In this document: positions 24,819 to 34,474 of the stretch, piece by piece
How the letters are laid out: the number at the start of each line of letters is the position of its first letter
Position numbering within the stretch: position 1 is the first letter of the stretch
NCBI RefSeq assembly: GCF_900114775.1
Contig: NZ_FOUE01000003.1
Location: 248,001-312,000, forward strand
DNA from: Marinobacter zhejiangensis
GTDB taxonomy: Bacteria > Pseudomonadota > Gammaproteobacteria > Pseudomonadales > Oleiphilaceae
DNA length: 64,000 nt
Direction: 5' to 3'
Notes under the pieces: generated by a model
Database searches by the model: none
Seen by the model: only the letters and a program-made list of their open reading frames with translations
Told to the model about the DNA's origin: nothing
Translations under genes and position numbers: made by a program

Positions 24819-26483
24819 CTATTCGAGCGAGTTGGGATTCAGGTCACGAGTCGAGGAGACCGGTCCCAGATACACCCGGTTACGACCCTGACGCTTTGCG
24901 CTGTAGCAGGCCTGGTCTGCGGCGCGCATCAGGGTACTGATGTCAGGGGCTCCAGCTTCTATTGGCACAACGCCAATGCAGCAGCCAATAGTGTGCTGGC
25001 GGTCGTTCCAGGAAAAAACCAACTGCTCGATAGCACCTCGTAATTTTTCAAAGATCTTCGCTGCGGTGTCGAGGTCGCAGTTTTCCAGGATCAGCCCGAA
25101 TTCGTCACCGCCGAGCCTTGCCAGAACGTCGCCATCGCGGATGCAGCTGCGAATGACCTCGGATACCTGGCGTAACAACTGGTCGCCGGCAGCGTGGCCG
25201 GAGGTGTCATTGACGGCCTTGAAGCGGTCAAGGTCGACAAACCCCAGCGCATGGCTGGTTCGGTCCGTTCGGGCGCGCCCCAACACGCTGGCGAGACGGT
25301 GCTCAAAGGCCCGTCGGTTGAGGAGATCCGTCAACACGTCGTGCGTGGCCTGGTGGTTGAGCTCCCGTGACAACCGGTAGGCTTCGGAAATGTCCTCCAG
25401 CATCAGGATATAGTAGGAATGGTGATGCTGACCGCCGCTGACGAGGGAGGCGGTGATTCGCGCCCAGATGGTTTCGCCATTGCCCTTGATGATCCGTTTT
25501 TCCAGGTTTTGCTGACTCGGCAGGTTGGCCTCTGAGCCATCGGGGTTAAGGTACAGCCCCGGACGATCCTCCGGGTGGATAATATCCTGAAAACTCAGAG
25601 TCTTTATGGTCCGCTGGGGGTACTCCAGGATTTTGCAGCTGGCCGGGTTGGCATCAAGGAATTCCCCGGTGGCGTTCAGTTGCAGAATGCCGATGGAGGA
25701 CTGTTCAAAAATTGCACGAAACCGGTGCTCGGATCGTCTCAGTAAGCGAAGCAGTCTCAGGCCCATCAGCCAGGTGCCGAGCGAGACCAGTGTGATGAAA
25801 GCGATGCCAGCCCAGGTTAGCAGCTTTTTGGTGAAGCGCCCGGCGTCGCCGATGGTTTGCCGGACAAGCTCGGTTTCCGCATCCAGCTCGTAATTCAACT
25901 GCTCTGTCCGCCGCTGGAGCTTCTCAATGGTTATGGCGTCGATAGGCGACTTTGCCCACTCTTCTTCCAACTGACGGGCAACCTGCAGAAGCTCTGTCAG
26001 CCCTGCATCGGAGGCACGCCAGGCGTCTGCCGCGAGCTTGAAGTGGCTGTAATCGGCAAAGTTCCGGAACAGCCAGATCATGCTGGGAATGTCGTCAGGG
26101 TGATTCAGACCCTCGATAAGTCGCTCTCGGACGCGAACCATGTCGAGAGTTTCCCGCTCCATTCCCTTTCGGGCCTCAAGGTCTGCCAGTGGTACGGCAA
26201 TCGATTGGTGAAAGGCTTCCAGATAGTCTTGCGAACCGGTACGGGCATAGCGGTCCAGGTTATAGACAGCGGTCAGCTGTCCGCGGCTCCAGGCGGATTG
26301 CCCGCTGATATACGCGCCAACGGCCGACTGGGTTTGGATAATGAAAATGGTAAATGCGGTGGCCGTCAGGGCGAGGGTCACCAGTCCGACGACCAGTCCG
26401 AAGATCTTCAACTGATAATGGGGCGTGGGGGAACGTTCTACCATTGCGCCTACTGATTCTGGACTGTGCCCCTGGGCCTTCAT
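24819..26483 (-). CDS. Membrane-bound PAS-GGDEF diguanylate cyclase
   Basis: A 554-residue signalling protein with two transmembrane helices (about 30-52 and 225-247) flanking a periplasmic helical sensor, then a PAS domain (RFRAIFEQSSIGILQLNATGEFLDAN) and a GGDEF domain with the intact active-site motif RLGGDEFGLIL. It should make cyclic di-GMP from GTP. An RxxD inhibitory site is not obvious. Starts are uncertain: an ATG 13 codons downstream or a TTG at 26633 are possible. Confidence 0.83.
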   Translation of the reverse strand: MKAQGHSPESVGAMVERSPTPHYQLKIFGLVVGLVTLALTATAFTIFIIQTQSAVGAYISGQSAWSRGQLTAVYNLDRYARTGSQDYLEAFHQSIAVPLADLEARKGMERETLDMVRVRERLIEGLNHPDDIPSMIWLFRNFADYSHFKLAADAWRASDAGLTELLQVARQLEEEWAKSPIDAITIEKLQRRTEQLNYELDAETELVRQTIGDAGRFTKKLLTWAGIAFITLVSLGTWLMGLRLLRLLRRSEHRFRAIFEQSSIGILQLNATGEFLDANPASCKILEYPQRTIKTLSFQDIIHPEDRPGLYLNPDGSEANLPSQQNLEKRIIKGNGETIWARITASLVSGGQHHHSYYILMLEDISEAYRLSRELNHQATHDVLTDLLNRRAFEHRLASVLGRARTDRTSHALGFVDLDRFKAVNDTSGHAAGDQLLRQVSEVIRSCIRDGDVLARLGGDEFGLILENCDLDTAAKIFEKLRGAIEQLVFSWNDRQHTIGCCIGVVPIEAGAPDISTLMRAADQACYSAKRQGRNRVYLGPVSSTRDLNPNSLE

Positions 26484-26737
26484 TGGCTGGGGGAGCTCTT
26501 TCAGGATAGCAGGTCGCAGCTCGCTGGCTGTGACAATTGCGGCAAGGCCCAGAAAATTGCCTGACGGTTTGCCAGGTTTGTGAGCGCGCCCGGCTTCAAT
26601 TTTTACAAGAGTTTTCTTGGCAGTCGCAAACAATGGGGATAAAAATGAACGTAACCTCGCGGTGACTCATGAATGTGTCTGGGTCAAGCGGCAAGCAAGG
26701 GCTCGCGAGTCTGTCTATTGATCAGCAGGAGAAGTTT

Positions 26738-27538
26738 GTGCGTTATTGGTTGCTCAGGGTCGTACTTCGGGTCCTTCTGCTGGTGGTTTTGGTACAAGGA
26801 ACAGCGCCGCTTTATGCCGGTGAGCCTGTGGCTGGCCAGACGTTGACTGCAGGCCTGGCGGAGGCTGATTATCCGCCGTTCTACTTTCGTGAAAACGACA
26901 GGCTGGTCGGGTTCTCGATCGAGGTGCTGGATGAAGTCGCGCAATCGATAGGTGTGGACATCCGTTATCAGCGCTTGTCCTGGCCAAGGGTGCTGCAGGC
27001 ACTGAGCGACGGCTCGGTGGATATGGTCACTACGTTTTCCAATACCGCGGAACGGGCGCCCCTGGTGGTCTATACTGGTATTCCCCATGCGTTTGAACGC
27101 AACCATCTCTTTGCCCTGACGGACGCTGACATCCGTTTTGACGGGGACCTGGAAACGCTGTCCGCCTATCGGATTGGGGCCATCACCGGGTATTCCTACG
27201 GTGATGCGTTTGATAATGCCAGTTACCTGATGGTTGAGCGGGTACTCGATGAGCCCACCCTGGTCCGGATGGTGCTGGGAGGGCGCTTTGATGTGGCCGT
27301 TGGAAATCCTTTTGCTGTCAATCTGGAAGCCGGAAATCAGGACGCGGCCGGCCGGCTGCGTTTTCTGGAACCAGCTGTGAACAGCAGCCCAATCTACATG
27401 GCCTTTAGTCGAAGGCACCCTCAGGCCCTTGAACTGGCTGCGGCGTTCACCGCAGCGATCTACAAGTTCAAGGAGACTGAAAGGTATCAGTCACTATTGG
27501 ATAAGTACCGTCTTCGGGGCACGGGTTTTGGCGGGTAG
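26738..27538 (+). CDS. Periplasmic solute-binding protein (family 3-like)
   Basis: A 266-residue exported protein with a signal peptide rich in Leu/Val and a substrate-binding domain of the amino-acid type: ADYPPFYFRENDRLVGFSIEVLDEVAQSIG, DMVTTFSNTAERAP and GRFDVAVGNPFAVN. No ABC permease follows, so it may serve an orphan transporter or signalling. The GTG start is chosen because AGGAG lies seven bases upstream and the signal peptide begins there. Confidence 0.75.
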   Translation: MRYWLLRVVLRVLLLVVLVQGTAPLYAGEPVAGQTLTAGLAEADYPPFYFRENDRLVGFSIEVLDEVAQSIGVDIRYQRLSWPRVLQALSDGSVDMVTTFSNTAERAPLVVYTGIPHAFERNHLFALTDADIRFDGDLETLSAYRIGAITGYSYGDAFDNASYLMVERVLDEPTLVRMVLGGRFDVAVGNPFAVNLEAGNQDAAGRLRFLEPAVNSSPIYMAFSRRHPQALELAAAFTAAIYKFKETERYQSLLDKYRLRGTGFGG

Positions 27539-27546
27539 CCGGGTGG

Positions 27547-27717
27547 TCAGTTGTTTTTGGCGGCCAGCGCCAACTCCAGCTGCTTGTGTACGATAGCCTG
27601 GCGTTTGATCAGTTGCAGGCGTGTTCGCTCGTGAGGGCGATAGGTGTAGAGATCCACATAGGTTTTGGCGATCTCGCTGAGTACCGGGTGTGCCAACTTG
27701 AACTGCTCGTCGAACAT
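27547..27717 (-). CDS. Small hypothetical protein, 56 residues
   Basis: Short frame beginning MFDEQFKLAHPVLSEIAK and ending LALAAKNN, with a strong AGGAGGT site six bases before its ATG. The peptide is amphipathic, helical and basic in its second half (RPHERTRLQLIKRQ). No family is recognised. The good ribosome site and codon-like composition support a real gene. It converges on the solute-binding gene within ten bases. Confidence 0.6.
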   Translation of the reverse strand: MFDEQFKLAHPVLSEIAKTYVDLYTYRPHERTRLQLIKRQAIVHKQLELALAAKNN

Positions 27718-27838
27718 GACCTACCTCCTGGCCCCGAATCCGGGGAACACCAACACATAAGGCCAACCGTTGGCCTTGATAATCAGCCTACGCTGGCGGA
27801 TTTTGGTTGGGAAATAACGTTTGGTAGGTAAAAACGTA

Positions 27839-27868
27839 AACCGGGTTAGCAAAAGGCATAACCCGGTC
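27839..27868 (-). terminator. Rho-independent terminator of the metal-dependent hydrolase gene
   Basis: ACCGGGTTA and TAACCCGGT form a 9-bp stem with a 10-base loop. On the minus strand the stem is followed by TTTACGTTTTTACC, a T-rich tail. A separate 19-base palindrome lies at 27759-27777. Confidence 0.7.
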
Positions 27869-27884
27869 CTTGAACGTACAGTGA

Positions 27885-28715
27885 TCAGGCGCTGAAACCG
27901 ACCTGCTTGCGCCACTTTTTCAGCAGGAAGTTGGTGTCATGATCCCACGGGTGGAAGCCGGGTCTGAAGTAATCCAGATACTCCGGAATGATTCGGGTGA
28001 ATATGCCACGAGAGCCCCAGAAACGGTTGAGTCCCTTCGCCCACGATTTCAGGTTGCCAAGCTCTTTGTCTTCGCGCATCAATTCCACAACAAAGGCATG
28101 GATGGCGATCATGATCAGGACGGTGGCGAGGGCCATGATCCCCATACGAAGCGCGTAGTTAGCAATGCCTTTGCCATAGATCTGCTCAAACGTGTCGAAG
28201 GCGACGGCCTTGTGCTCGTTTTCCTCGATGCAGTGCCATGCCCAGAGGTCGCGCATTGAAGGGTCGATCATTTCCACCACGTCCTCACGCTTCAGCAGCT
28301 GGGCCGACAGAATGCCGGTGAAGTGTTCCAGTGCAACGGTAGCGGCGAGGTGAGTCCGCTGGTTGTTGAAGATGCGCAGGTTGGCAACCGACAGGAACTT
28401 GCGGGTCCAGCCCTCCAGTTTCGGAATGTCGAACCCTTCATTGATAGCGCCGGCGTTAAAGTTACCGTGTTCTTTGGCGTGCATGGCCTCCTGGCCAATG
28501 AAAGCGCCGATGTCCTTTTGCAGCTGCGGGTCTTCAACCTTCTCCCGCACCGCCCTGACACTGGCGACAAAGAACCGCTCCCCGTCAGGAAACAGCGCCG
28601 AAAGGGCGTTAAAAATATGTGTCATGAACGGGTCATTGGCCACCCAGTGGCGTGGGACTTCCGTGAAATCAAAATCCTGTCGACGAACCGGAAATGACGG
28701 GGCTACTGCAGACAT
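27885..28715 (-). CDS. Predicted metal-dependent hydrolase (PF10118 type)
   Basis: A 276-residue protein of the predicted metal-dependent hydrolase family often linked to aromatic or lipid metabolism in marine bacteria. Helical ferritin-like ligand motifs are visible: IGQEAMHAKEHGNFN (about 73-87) and CIEENEHKAVAFD (about 162-174). A hydrophobic helix follows (about 190-212). The ATG follows GAGG; a longer frame upstream lacks a site. Substrate unknown. Confidence 0.8.
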   Translation of the reverse strand: MSAVAPSFPVRRQDFDFTEVPRHWVANDPFMTHIFNALSALFPDGERFFVASVRAVREKVEDPQLQKDIGAFIGQEAMHAKEHGNFNAGAINEGFDIPKLEGWTRKFLSVANLRIFNNQRTHLAATVALEHFTGILSAQLLKREDVVEMIDPSMRDLWAWHCIEENEHKAVAFDTFEQIYGKGIANYALRMGIMALATVLIMIAIHAFVVELMREDKELGNLKSWAKGLNRFWGSRGIFTRIIPEYLDYFRPGFHPWDHDTNFLLKKWRKQVGFSA

Positions 28716-28834
28716 AACGACCTCGGCTAGTATTGTTGTCTTACCGTTGACTTTACGGTGCCGGGCGAGGGAATGATCGTGCCGTTGGGGACAGAAGCTT
28801 TGCATTTGGCCCATTAAGGACGACCGTGAGGGCG

Positions 28835-29824
28835 CTACGGCAACTCAAGGGCGATGTTCAGCAGATAGATCTCCCGTGGGGCAGGTAGGCGAACGGCAAA
28901 CAATCCCAGCCTGCGGATGTCATCCATATCCATATCGCGATTAACCGGAGCCGTCCGTATCCGGTCCAGCTCGATTCGAACCTGGTTGTACCCGGGTTGC
29001 AGTGACAAGCGTTGGTTGAAGCGGTCGCGAAAGGCGTTGTCACCACGGTCGTGGCGGGCATCGTTGATTCTGATCACCAGTTCAAGGGGCGAATCCGACG
29101 GGTTGAAGAACGCCAGCATCAGAGCGTGGTAATCCCGCCAGTCACTGGGCAGATTGTGTAGGGACACACCGGAATACTGCTCCGTGCCCAGGGCGATCTT
29201 CAAGGCAGGCGCCGAATCGGCATCTGTGGCTGGCCCCTGTTGCAGGTGGTCAACCCGGGAGATGGCTCCAGACCAGTAGGCGTGTGGGTCGTTAGCTGAG
29301 AAGTCATACAGTCCTGGCAGGTGTTGCTGAATGCGGTAGTGCTGGAGAGCGGCCTGGGCAACCAGTGACAGCTCGACAATCAGTAGTATCAGGGTGAGGC
29401 CCCGTGCCAGCCACCGGAGTGTCGGGGTGATCGGATGCAAGGCTGGTTGCGGGGGCGTTTGCCAGGCCAGTACCAGCCAGGCCCCGATCAGGTTGCGCAG
29501 CATGTCATGCCAGTCGCGCTGTCGTTGCAGGCCTTCCTGAGCCAGTTCCACCAGCCCACCAGCCACCAGCACCGCCACGGTAACGGCCAACCAACGTGTA
29601 CGTTCCCGCAAGGGCAGACGGGGGGATAGCCAGTGGGTGAGCAGGCCAAAGAACAGGGGGTGGCCCAGGTTCCACACCGACTTGTGCAAGGCACTGGATG
29701 CCCAGTCGGGACCACCGACAAAAAACAGGGGCAGTAAACCCAGCAGGATAAAGGGCGATAGCCAGGACCAGGACGACGTCACCCGGTGCCTGGCGTCAGT
29801 GCGGAGTTGCCGGTTCTCTGTCAT
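28835..29824 (-). CDS. VanZ-like membrane protein
   Basis: A 329-residue protein. The N-terminal half has four or five transmembrane helices with VanZ-like features (HPLFFGLLTHWL and ELAQEGLQRQRDWHDMLRNLIGA, the latter close to the family's xDxxxNxxG motif). The C-terminal half is a beta-rich periplasmic domain (DYHALMLAFFNPSDSPLELVIRI) resembling carbohydrate-binding folds. Function unknown; perhaps envelope-related. Confidence 0.7.
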   Translation of the reverse strand: MTENRQLRTDARHRVTSSWSWLSPFILLGLLPLFFVGGPDWASSALHKSVWNLGHPLFFGLLTHWLSPRLPLRERTRWLAVTVAVLVAGGLVELAQEGLQRQRDWHDMLRNLIGAWLVLAWQTPPQPALHPITPTLRWLARGLTLILLIVELSLVAQAALQHYRIQQHLPGLYDFSANDPHAYWSGAISRVDHLQQGPATDADSAPALKIALGTEQYSGVSLHNLPSDWRDYHALMLAFFNPSDSPLELVIRINDARHDRGDNAFRDRFNQRLSLQPGYNQVRIELDRIRTAPVNRDMDMDDIRRLGLFAVRLPAPREIYLLNIALELP

Positions 29825-29863
29825 AGCGTGAACAGGGGCCGTCAGGAATGGGGCTGTTTGGGG

Positions 29864-31423
29864 TCAGAGTAGGGATTCAACCGGCAACAGGCCAATGAAC
29901 CAGGCCTGGAAGCGACGCCAGACCCCGGCTTCAGGCTCTTGTCCCTCGCTGACAATGACAGGAGGTGATTGTTGTTCATCCAGCCAGATCAGTTCATTGG
30001 AGGTGCCAAACACCCCCGGCTGTTCTTCCAGTTGCAGGCGCCAGGCGAAAGCGGGTAGCACTTCAAGGAAACCCTCAGCGGCATTGGCGGCCATGGTGTC
30101 ACTGTCAATGACGGCACCGATTTCGGTGTTGAGGTCGACCGAGCGGGGGTCCAGGTTCATGGACCCGACAAACACATAACGGCGGTCAAACACCATGGTT
30201 TTCGCGTGGAGGCTGGCGCGTGATGAGCCGAACGGCGACTTGTTGCCTGTACTGGCAATGGGGCGGGGCTTGAGCTCCCAAAGTTCTGTTCCGGACGCCA
30301 GTAAGTCTTCACGGTAGTTGGCGTAACCGGCATGAACCGCTGCTACATCGTTGGCGGCGAGGGAGTTGGTCAGCACCAGAACGCGGGCGCCGGTCGCGTT
30401 CCAGTCAGCAAATTTCCGGACCAGGCCGTCTCCTGGGATGAAGTAAGGGGAAATGATCAGCGCTTCGCTGTGTGAGTCCTGTAGCAGTCGGGCCAGCTCC
30501 GGCGCCATGTGATCGGCATCGTCATCCGGGTCGGTCAGCAACTTGTCCGGATGATCGTAGACCACCTCTGAGGTAGCCCAGTTCAGTTGGAGTTGCTGCT
30601 GGCGGAGCTCGTTAAGGATGTCCAGGCTGCGTAGCCGGTCGAGATAGGTCTGGGCCTGCTCGGACTGACTGATTGTCAGGAGGGACTGGCGGGTGTCCTC
30701 CAGCGTTGGTTCATCGCCGTCCCACAGGCTGCCGATGGGCGAGGCCAGCGAGTGGTTCCAGTAGGTATCGAAACTGGTTGAGATCTTGCGGGCAAAGGGA
30801 CCAATCCCTAGCACATCCAGGTCGGCAAAGCCGGTTATCGGGTCAGCTGCAAAGTAGGTGTCGCCGATATTGCGCCCGCCAATGATGGCCGCCTGGTTGT
30901 CGACCGTGAAGGTCTTGTTGTGCATTCGCCGTGACTTCAGGGAGAAGTCGGTCAGCATGTCCAGGTAGGGCAGTGTGCGTGAGGAAAAGGGGTTGAACAG
31001 CCGGACCGAAATGTTGGGGTGGCTGGCCAGCGCCGCCAGCATGGGCTCCTGGCCACCGTGGCCAAAGTCGTCAAGCAGCAGGCGGACCCGGACCCCCCGG
31101 TCGGCGGCTCGCAGCAAAAAATGGCTGAACAGCTGGGAGGTGACGTCGTCATGGTACAGATAGGTTTGTACATCGATGGACGCTTCAGCGGCTTCCATGA
31201 GCAGAAGGCGGACGGCATAGGCATCCAACCCGTTGACCAGCAGCCTAAAGCCAGATTGATTGCCGTGCAGGGCTGACGCCTGTTCTATGGCTTCCCCCAG
31301 CAGTGTGTCGCTGGTGTCTGCTATAGCGTAGGTGGACGGGGTCGGCGGCACCAGCGGCTGGCTACTGCAACCGCTTGCAAGTATCAGGGCCGTGAGGACA
31401 AAGAGGGGAAAGTTCGGCGTCAT
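29864..31423 (-). CDS. Phospholipase D-family lipoprotein (cardiolipin-synthase-like)
   Basis: A 519-residue lipoprotein (lipobox ASGC near residue 19) with two HKD half-sites: MHNKTFTVDNQAAIIGGRN around residue 168 and SLHAKTMVFDRRYVFVGSMNLDPRS around residue 400. This is the arrangement of cardiolipin synthase/PLD enzymes, but the lipid anchor places it at the envelope surface, as in the ClsC/YmdC-like group. It probably transfers phosphatidyl groups or hydrolyses phospholipids. Confidence 0.87.
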   Translation of the reverse strand: MTPNFPLFVLTALILASGCSSQPLVPPTPSTYAIADTSDTLLGEAIEQASALHGNQSGFRLLVNGLDAYAVRLLLMEAAEASIDVQTYLYHDDVTSQLFSHFLLRAADRGVRVRLLLDDFGHGGQEPMLAALASHPNISVRLFNPFSSRTLPYLDMLTDFSLKSRRMHNKTFTVDNQAAIIGGRNIGDTYFAADPITGFADLDVLGIGPFARKISTSFDTYWNHSLASPIGSLWDGDEPTLEDTRQSLLTISQSEQAQTYLDRLRSLDILNELRQQQLQLNWATSEVVYDHPDKLLTDPDDDADHMAPELARLLQDSHSEALIISPYFIPGDGLVRKFADWNATGARVLVLTNSLAANDVAAVHAGYANYREDLLASGTELWELKPRPIASTGNKSPFGSSRASLHAKTMVFDRRYVFVGSMNLDPRSVDLNTEIGAVIDSDTMAANAAEGFLEVLPAFAWRLQLEEQPGVFGTSNELIWLDEQQSPPVIVSEGQEPEAGVWRRFQAWFIGLLPVESLL

Positions 31424-31542
31424 GTTCAGCGTCCGTCCTGTGCCAAAGCAATGCGGCTGATTTTAAATGGTGGTTTTGACCAGTAAGTGTAAGTGTTATT
31501 CGGCGCGGTGATAACTCCCCTCCGTCACAAAGGCGGGCTCGA

Positions 31543-33132
31543 CTAATCCTGAGTGGCACCGGCAAACAGCGGCTGGTCACCTTGATAGGGGTCGGGGCGG
31601 TACAGCAGGGTGCCGTCAGGCTCTGCTTCGGCGGTCCAGTAGGCCAGCAGTACGGGGACGCTCCGGGGCAGGTGGACGTTCTGCGATTCGCCACGGGCAC
31701 GAAGCAACTCGACTTCTCGCCAGGCCTGAGGGGAAGATGCCTCAAACAGGGCGTGAGCCAGGGTCAGCGCGTCTTCGACACGAACGCAGCCGGAACTGTA
31801 GAAGCGGTTGGTGGTATTGAACAGCCCTGCGCTAGGGGTGTCATGCAGGTAAACCGCAAAGGGGTTGGAAAACCGGATGACCACCTCGCCAAGGGCATTG
31901 TTGGGGCCTGGGGCCTGGCGCAGCAAGATCCCGCTGGGATTGTTCCAGTTGACCTCAGACGCCGAAAGTTCCTCGCCCTGGTAGTTGTAGATGTGGATGT
32001 TCCGTTGTTCCAGGTAGTGGGGGTTACGGCGAATTCTCGGGAGCTGGTCACGGACAAAAATCGAGGTTGGAATGGTCCAACTCGGGTTGACCGTGATGTG
32101 GGTAATCAATGACTTCAGCTTCGGGGTTTGCCGGAGTGGTTGGCCGACTTGCGCCCGCCCCGACCAGGCCAGTTCTCCCTTGCGGTAAAACTCGAGCTTC
32201 GCTGCGGCGATGTCCACGAGTAGCAGGGTATCTTCCATATCGGCCGCCAGGCGTCTGAGCCGCTCCAGGTTGGTACGGATCTGCTCCAGGCGCTCCGCTG
32301 GCTGGACGTTGAGTTGTTCGAGGGTCTGCGCACCCACCCGACCATCAACATCAAGATAGTGACGGCGCTGGAAGTCCCGAATGGCGGCGGTCACATGATG
32401 ATCAAACAAGTTTGGGTCAGCAGGTTCAGCCTGTGCGGCAGCAAGATAACCTTCTGCGCTCAGGCGGGCTTTCAGCATGGCAACCCGGGGGGACTGCTGA
32501 CCTTCCTCCAGCGTGTCCCCTCCAGCAACCCGGGGCCAGTGCTCAGGCAGGCGCTCTCTGGCGACCAGATAAGCGTGGCGAAGGTTGGTGTAGCGGTCGG
32601 TGTGAGGGCGTGCCTGGTTGAAGGCCACGGAGAGGTTAGCCTGGCCGGAAGTGGCCAGGGCAACAAGCTCCGGCGCCCTGCGGCGTTCGCCAAGCAGAGG
32701 CGAGTACCAGATGGATTCCTCTTCACTATCGTTCTGGCGGCCGAAGCGAAGGTCGGCCAGGGCGCTCAGGTAGGCATAGCTGGCCAGATCTGCATCACAG
32801 GGCAGCACGGCTCCCCAGGTGCCGTGGAAACGGAGAATGTCTGCCAGTACCGGCAGGTAGTAATCTGCCGGGTCGAGCCCGTCGTCTTCCAGTGTGCTCA
32901 GTTGCTGGATCAGGCTCGCAAGTCGTACCTCTGAGCTCCAGAACTCCTCGGGCATGGCTTGGCGGAACTCGCTGAGGGCGTTACCCAGGGCATTGTCTTC
33001 CAGGGGAAGTGTTTCACAGTCATCAGGCGCCATACGGAAGCTTGCAGCTCCGAGGGCTGGTATCAGACAAACCAGAGTCAGAGCCATGGCTAATAGGCTC
33101 TGGTGGTTTCGGTTTGTATAAAATTTGTACAT
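31543..33132 (-). CDS. YcbB-type murein L,D-transpeptidase
   Basis: A 529-residue exported enzyme with a signal sequence (about 14-30), a long N-terminal scaffold, a peptidoglycan-binding repeat (VTAAIRDFQRRHYLDVDGRVGAQTLEQLN, about 230-258) and a YkuD catalytic domain with YHLDTP-like and FYSSGCVRVEDALTLA motifs (nucleophilic Cys about residue 440). It should form 3-3 cross-links in murein as LdtD does. The ATG with GAGA upstream was taken; one at codon 16 is possible. Confidence 0.87.
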   Translation of the reverse strand: MYKFYTNRNHQSLLAMALTLVCLIPALGAASFRMAPDDCETLPLEDNALGNALSEFRQAMPEEFWSSEVRLASLIQQLSTLEDDGLDPADYYLPVLADILRFHGTWGAVLPCDADLASYAYLSALADLRFGRQNDSEEESIWYSPLLGERRRAPELVALATSGQANLSVAFNQARPHTDRYTNLRHAYLVARERLPEHWPRVAGGDTLEEGQQSPRVAMLKARLSAEGYLAAAQAEPADPNLFDHHVTAAIRDFQRRHYLDVDGRVGAQTLEQLNVQPAERLEQIRTNLERLRRLAADMEDTLLLVDIAAAKLEFYRKGELAWSGRAQVGQPLRQTPKLKSLITHITVNPSWTIPTSIFVRDQLPRIRRNPHYLEQRNIHIYNYQGEELSASEVNWNNPSGILLRQAPGPNNALGEVVIRFSNPFAVYLHDTPSAGLFNTTNRFYSSGCVRVEDALTLAHALFEASSPQAWREVELLRARGESQNVHLPRSVPVLLAYWTAEAEPDGTLLYRPDPYQGDQPLFAGATQD

Positions 33133-33293
33133 ATTGATGGCTGTCTCAGACTTCTTTGCTAAAATCCGGCAAATTTTAGCCAACGAGAAGCAGGTCCCGC
33201 TGGTTCTATCTATCCATGGTAATAGGCTTCGCCGCAGTTACCAGTGACTCCCGGCTGCTCTGTACGCAATTGATATTCCTTGAGGCTCCACCG

Positions 33294-34025
33294 ATGACCG
33301 AAACACGCCGCCCCTTTGCCCGACAATGCCTGATGGGATTATGGCTGACGTTTGTTTCAGGTGTCTGTATCGCCAGCGCGTTCGATTCCAGTCTCTACGG
33401 CAAACTTTCTAGCGCAGCCCCCAATCTGAACCCTGCGGTATTGCAAAAAGCCCTGGTTGCTTCCAACTGTGCAATGGCCAATGGTGTCGCTGAACCGGCA
33501 CGTCTGGCCGTGATCGATTTTTCCCTGCCGTCGAGTGAGCAGCGCCTATGGTTGTTTGACCTGCAAAGGGGCAATTTGATCCTGCGTGACCTGGTTGCCC
33601 ACGGCAAGAATTCCGGTATGGGAACCGCAACGGCGTTTTCTAATGACAATGGCAGTTACCAATCCAGCATCGGCCTGTTTCGCGCCGCAGAAAGCTATGA
33701 GGGCCGACATGGCTACTCCCTCCGTCTCGATGGCCTCGAACCCGGGGTCAATGACCTGGCGCGGGAACGTGCCATTGTCATCCACGGCGCCGACTACGTG
33801 GACGCTGCCTGGGTAGCGGAATATGGCCGTATCGGCCGCAGCCACGGCTGCCCGGCGGTGAGCCAGGGAGCGATCCGGGATGTGGTGGATAGCCTCAAAG
33901 GTGGCCAACTGGTGTTTACCTACTACCCGGATCAGGACTGGCTGTCATCGTCGGCCTTCCTCAACTGCGGTGCTGACAACCGGGTTGCGGGGTTGGCCCG
34001 GCCGGAAGCTGCTGTCGGCGGCTGA
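33294..34025 (+). CDS. Murein L,D-transpeptidase catalytic-domain protein (YkuD_2 type)
   Basis: A 243-residue secreted protein with a signal peptide (about 10-27) and a YkuD_2-type domain. Catalytic features are IVIHGADYVD and then IGRSHGCPAVS with the Cys nucleophile near residue 184. It likely modifies peptidoglycan or lipoprotein attachment. It is divergent from the YcbB-type enzyme, pairing two L,D-transpeptidases of different families. The ATG follows TGAGG. Confidence 0.83.
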   Translation: MTETRRPFARQCLMGLWLTFVSGVCIASAFDSSLYGKLSSAAPNLNPAVLQKALVASNCAMANGVAEPARLAVIDFSLPSSEQRLWLFDLQRGNLILRDLVAHGKNSGMGTATAFSNDNGSYQSSIGLFRAAESYEGRHGYSLRLDGLEPGVNDLARERAIVIHGADYVDAAWVAEYGRIGRSHGCPAVSQGAIRDVVDSLKGGQLVFTYYPDQDWLSSSAFLNCGADNRVAGLARPEAAVGG

Positions 34026-34045
34026 GCCCCCGGCGCACCTGTACC

Positions 34046-34459
34046 TTAGCGGTGGAGTTCACCGGCACGTTCCGGCTGGTAGATGACCTCCTCAACGCGA
34101 ACCTGAATCACGCCGCCGCCAGGCTTTGGCCATTCAATGGTGTTGCCTACCGACAGGCCAATCAATGCACTGCCCACAGGCGCGAGGATTGAGATCTTGT
34201 CGCTACTGCCATCCATATCCTTGGGGTAGACAAGCGTCAGGGTGAAGTCCTCGCCGGAGGACTCGACCCGAAACTTCACGGTTGAGTTCATGGTGATGAC
34301 CGTGGGCGGAATCTCTGAGGGCTCCACAATGTCGGCTCTGGCCAGCTCTGATTCCAGTTCTGCCTTGCCCGGAAACGCGCCGTTGGGCAGCGATTCCAGC
34401 AGGGCATCGAGCCTGTCTGCATCAAGTGATGAAATAATAATCTGTGGTTTGGTGTTCAT
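34046..34459 (-). CDS. rnk: Rnk-like GreA/GreB-family regulator
   Basis: A 137-residue protein with a short N-terminal helical hairpin (SSLDADRLDALLESL) and a C-terminal FKBP-like GreA/GreB domain (DFTLTLVYPKD, ISILAPVGSALIGLSVGNTIEW). This is the Rnk architecture: it binds RNA polymerase without the long Gre coiled coil and influences nucleoside diphosphate kinase levels. Convergent with the L,D-transpeptidase gene. Confidence 0.87.
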   Translation of the reverse strand: MNTKPQIIISSLDADRLDALLESLPNGAFPGKAELESELARADIVEPSEIPPTVITMNSTVKFRVESSGEDFTLTLVYPKDMDGSSDKISILAPVGSALIGLSVGNTIEWPKPGGGVIQVRVEEVIYQPERAGELHR

Positions 34460-34474
34460 AATCTGGTCTCTCAA

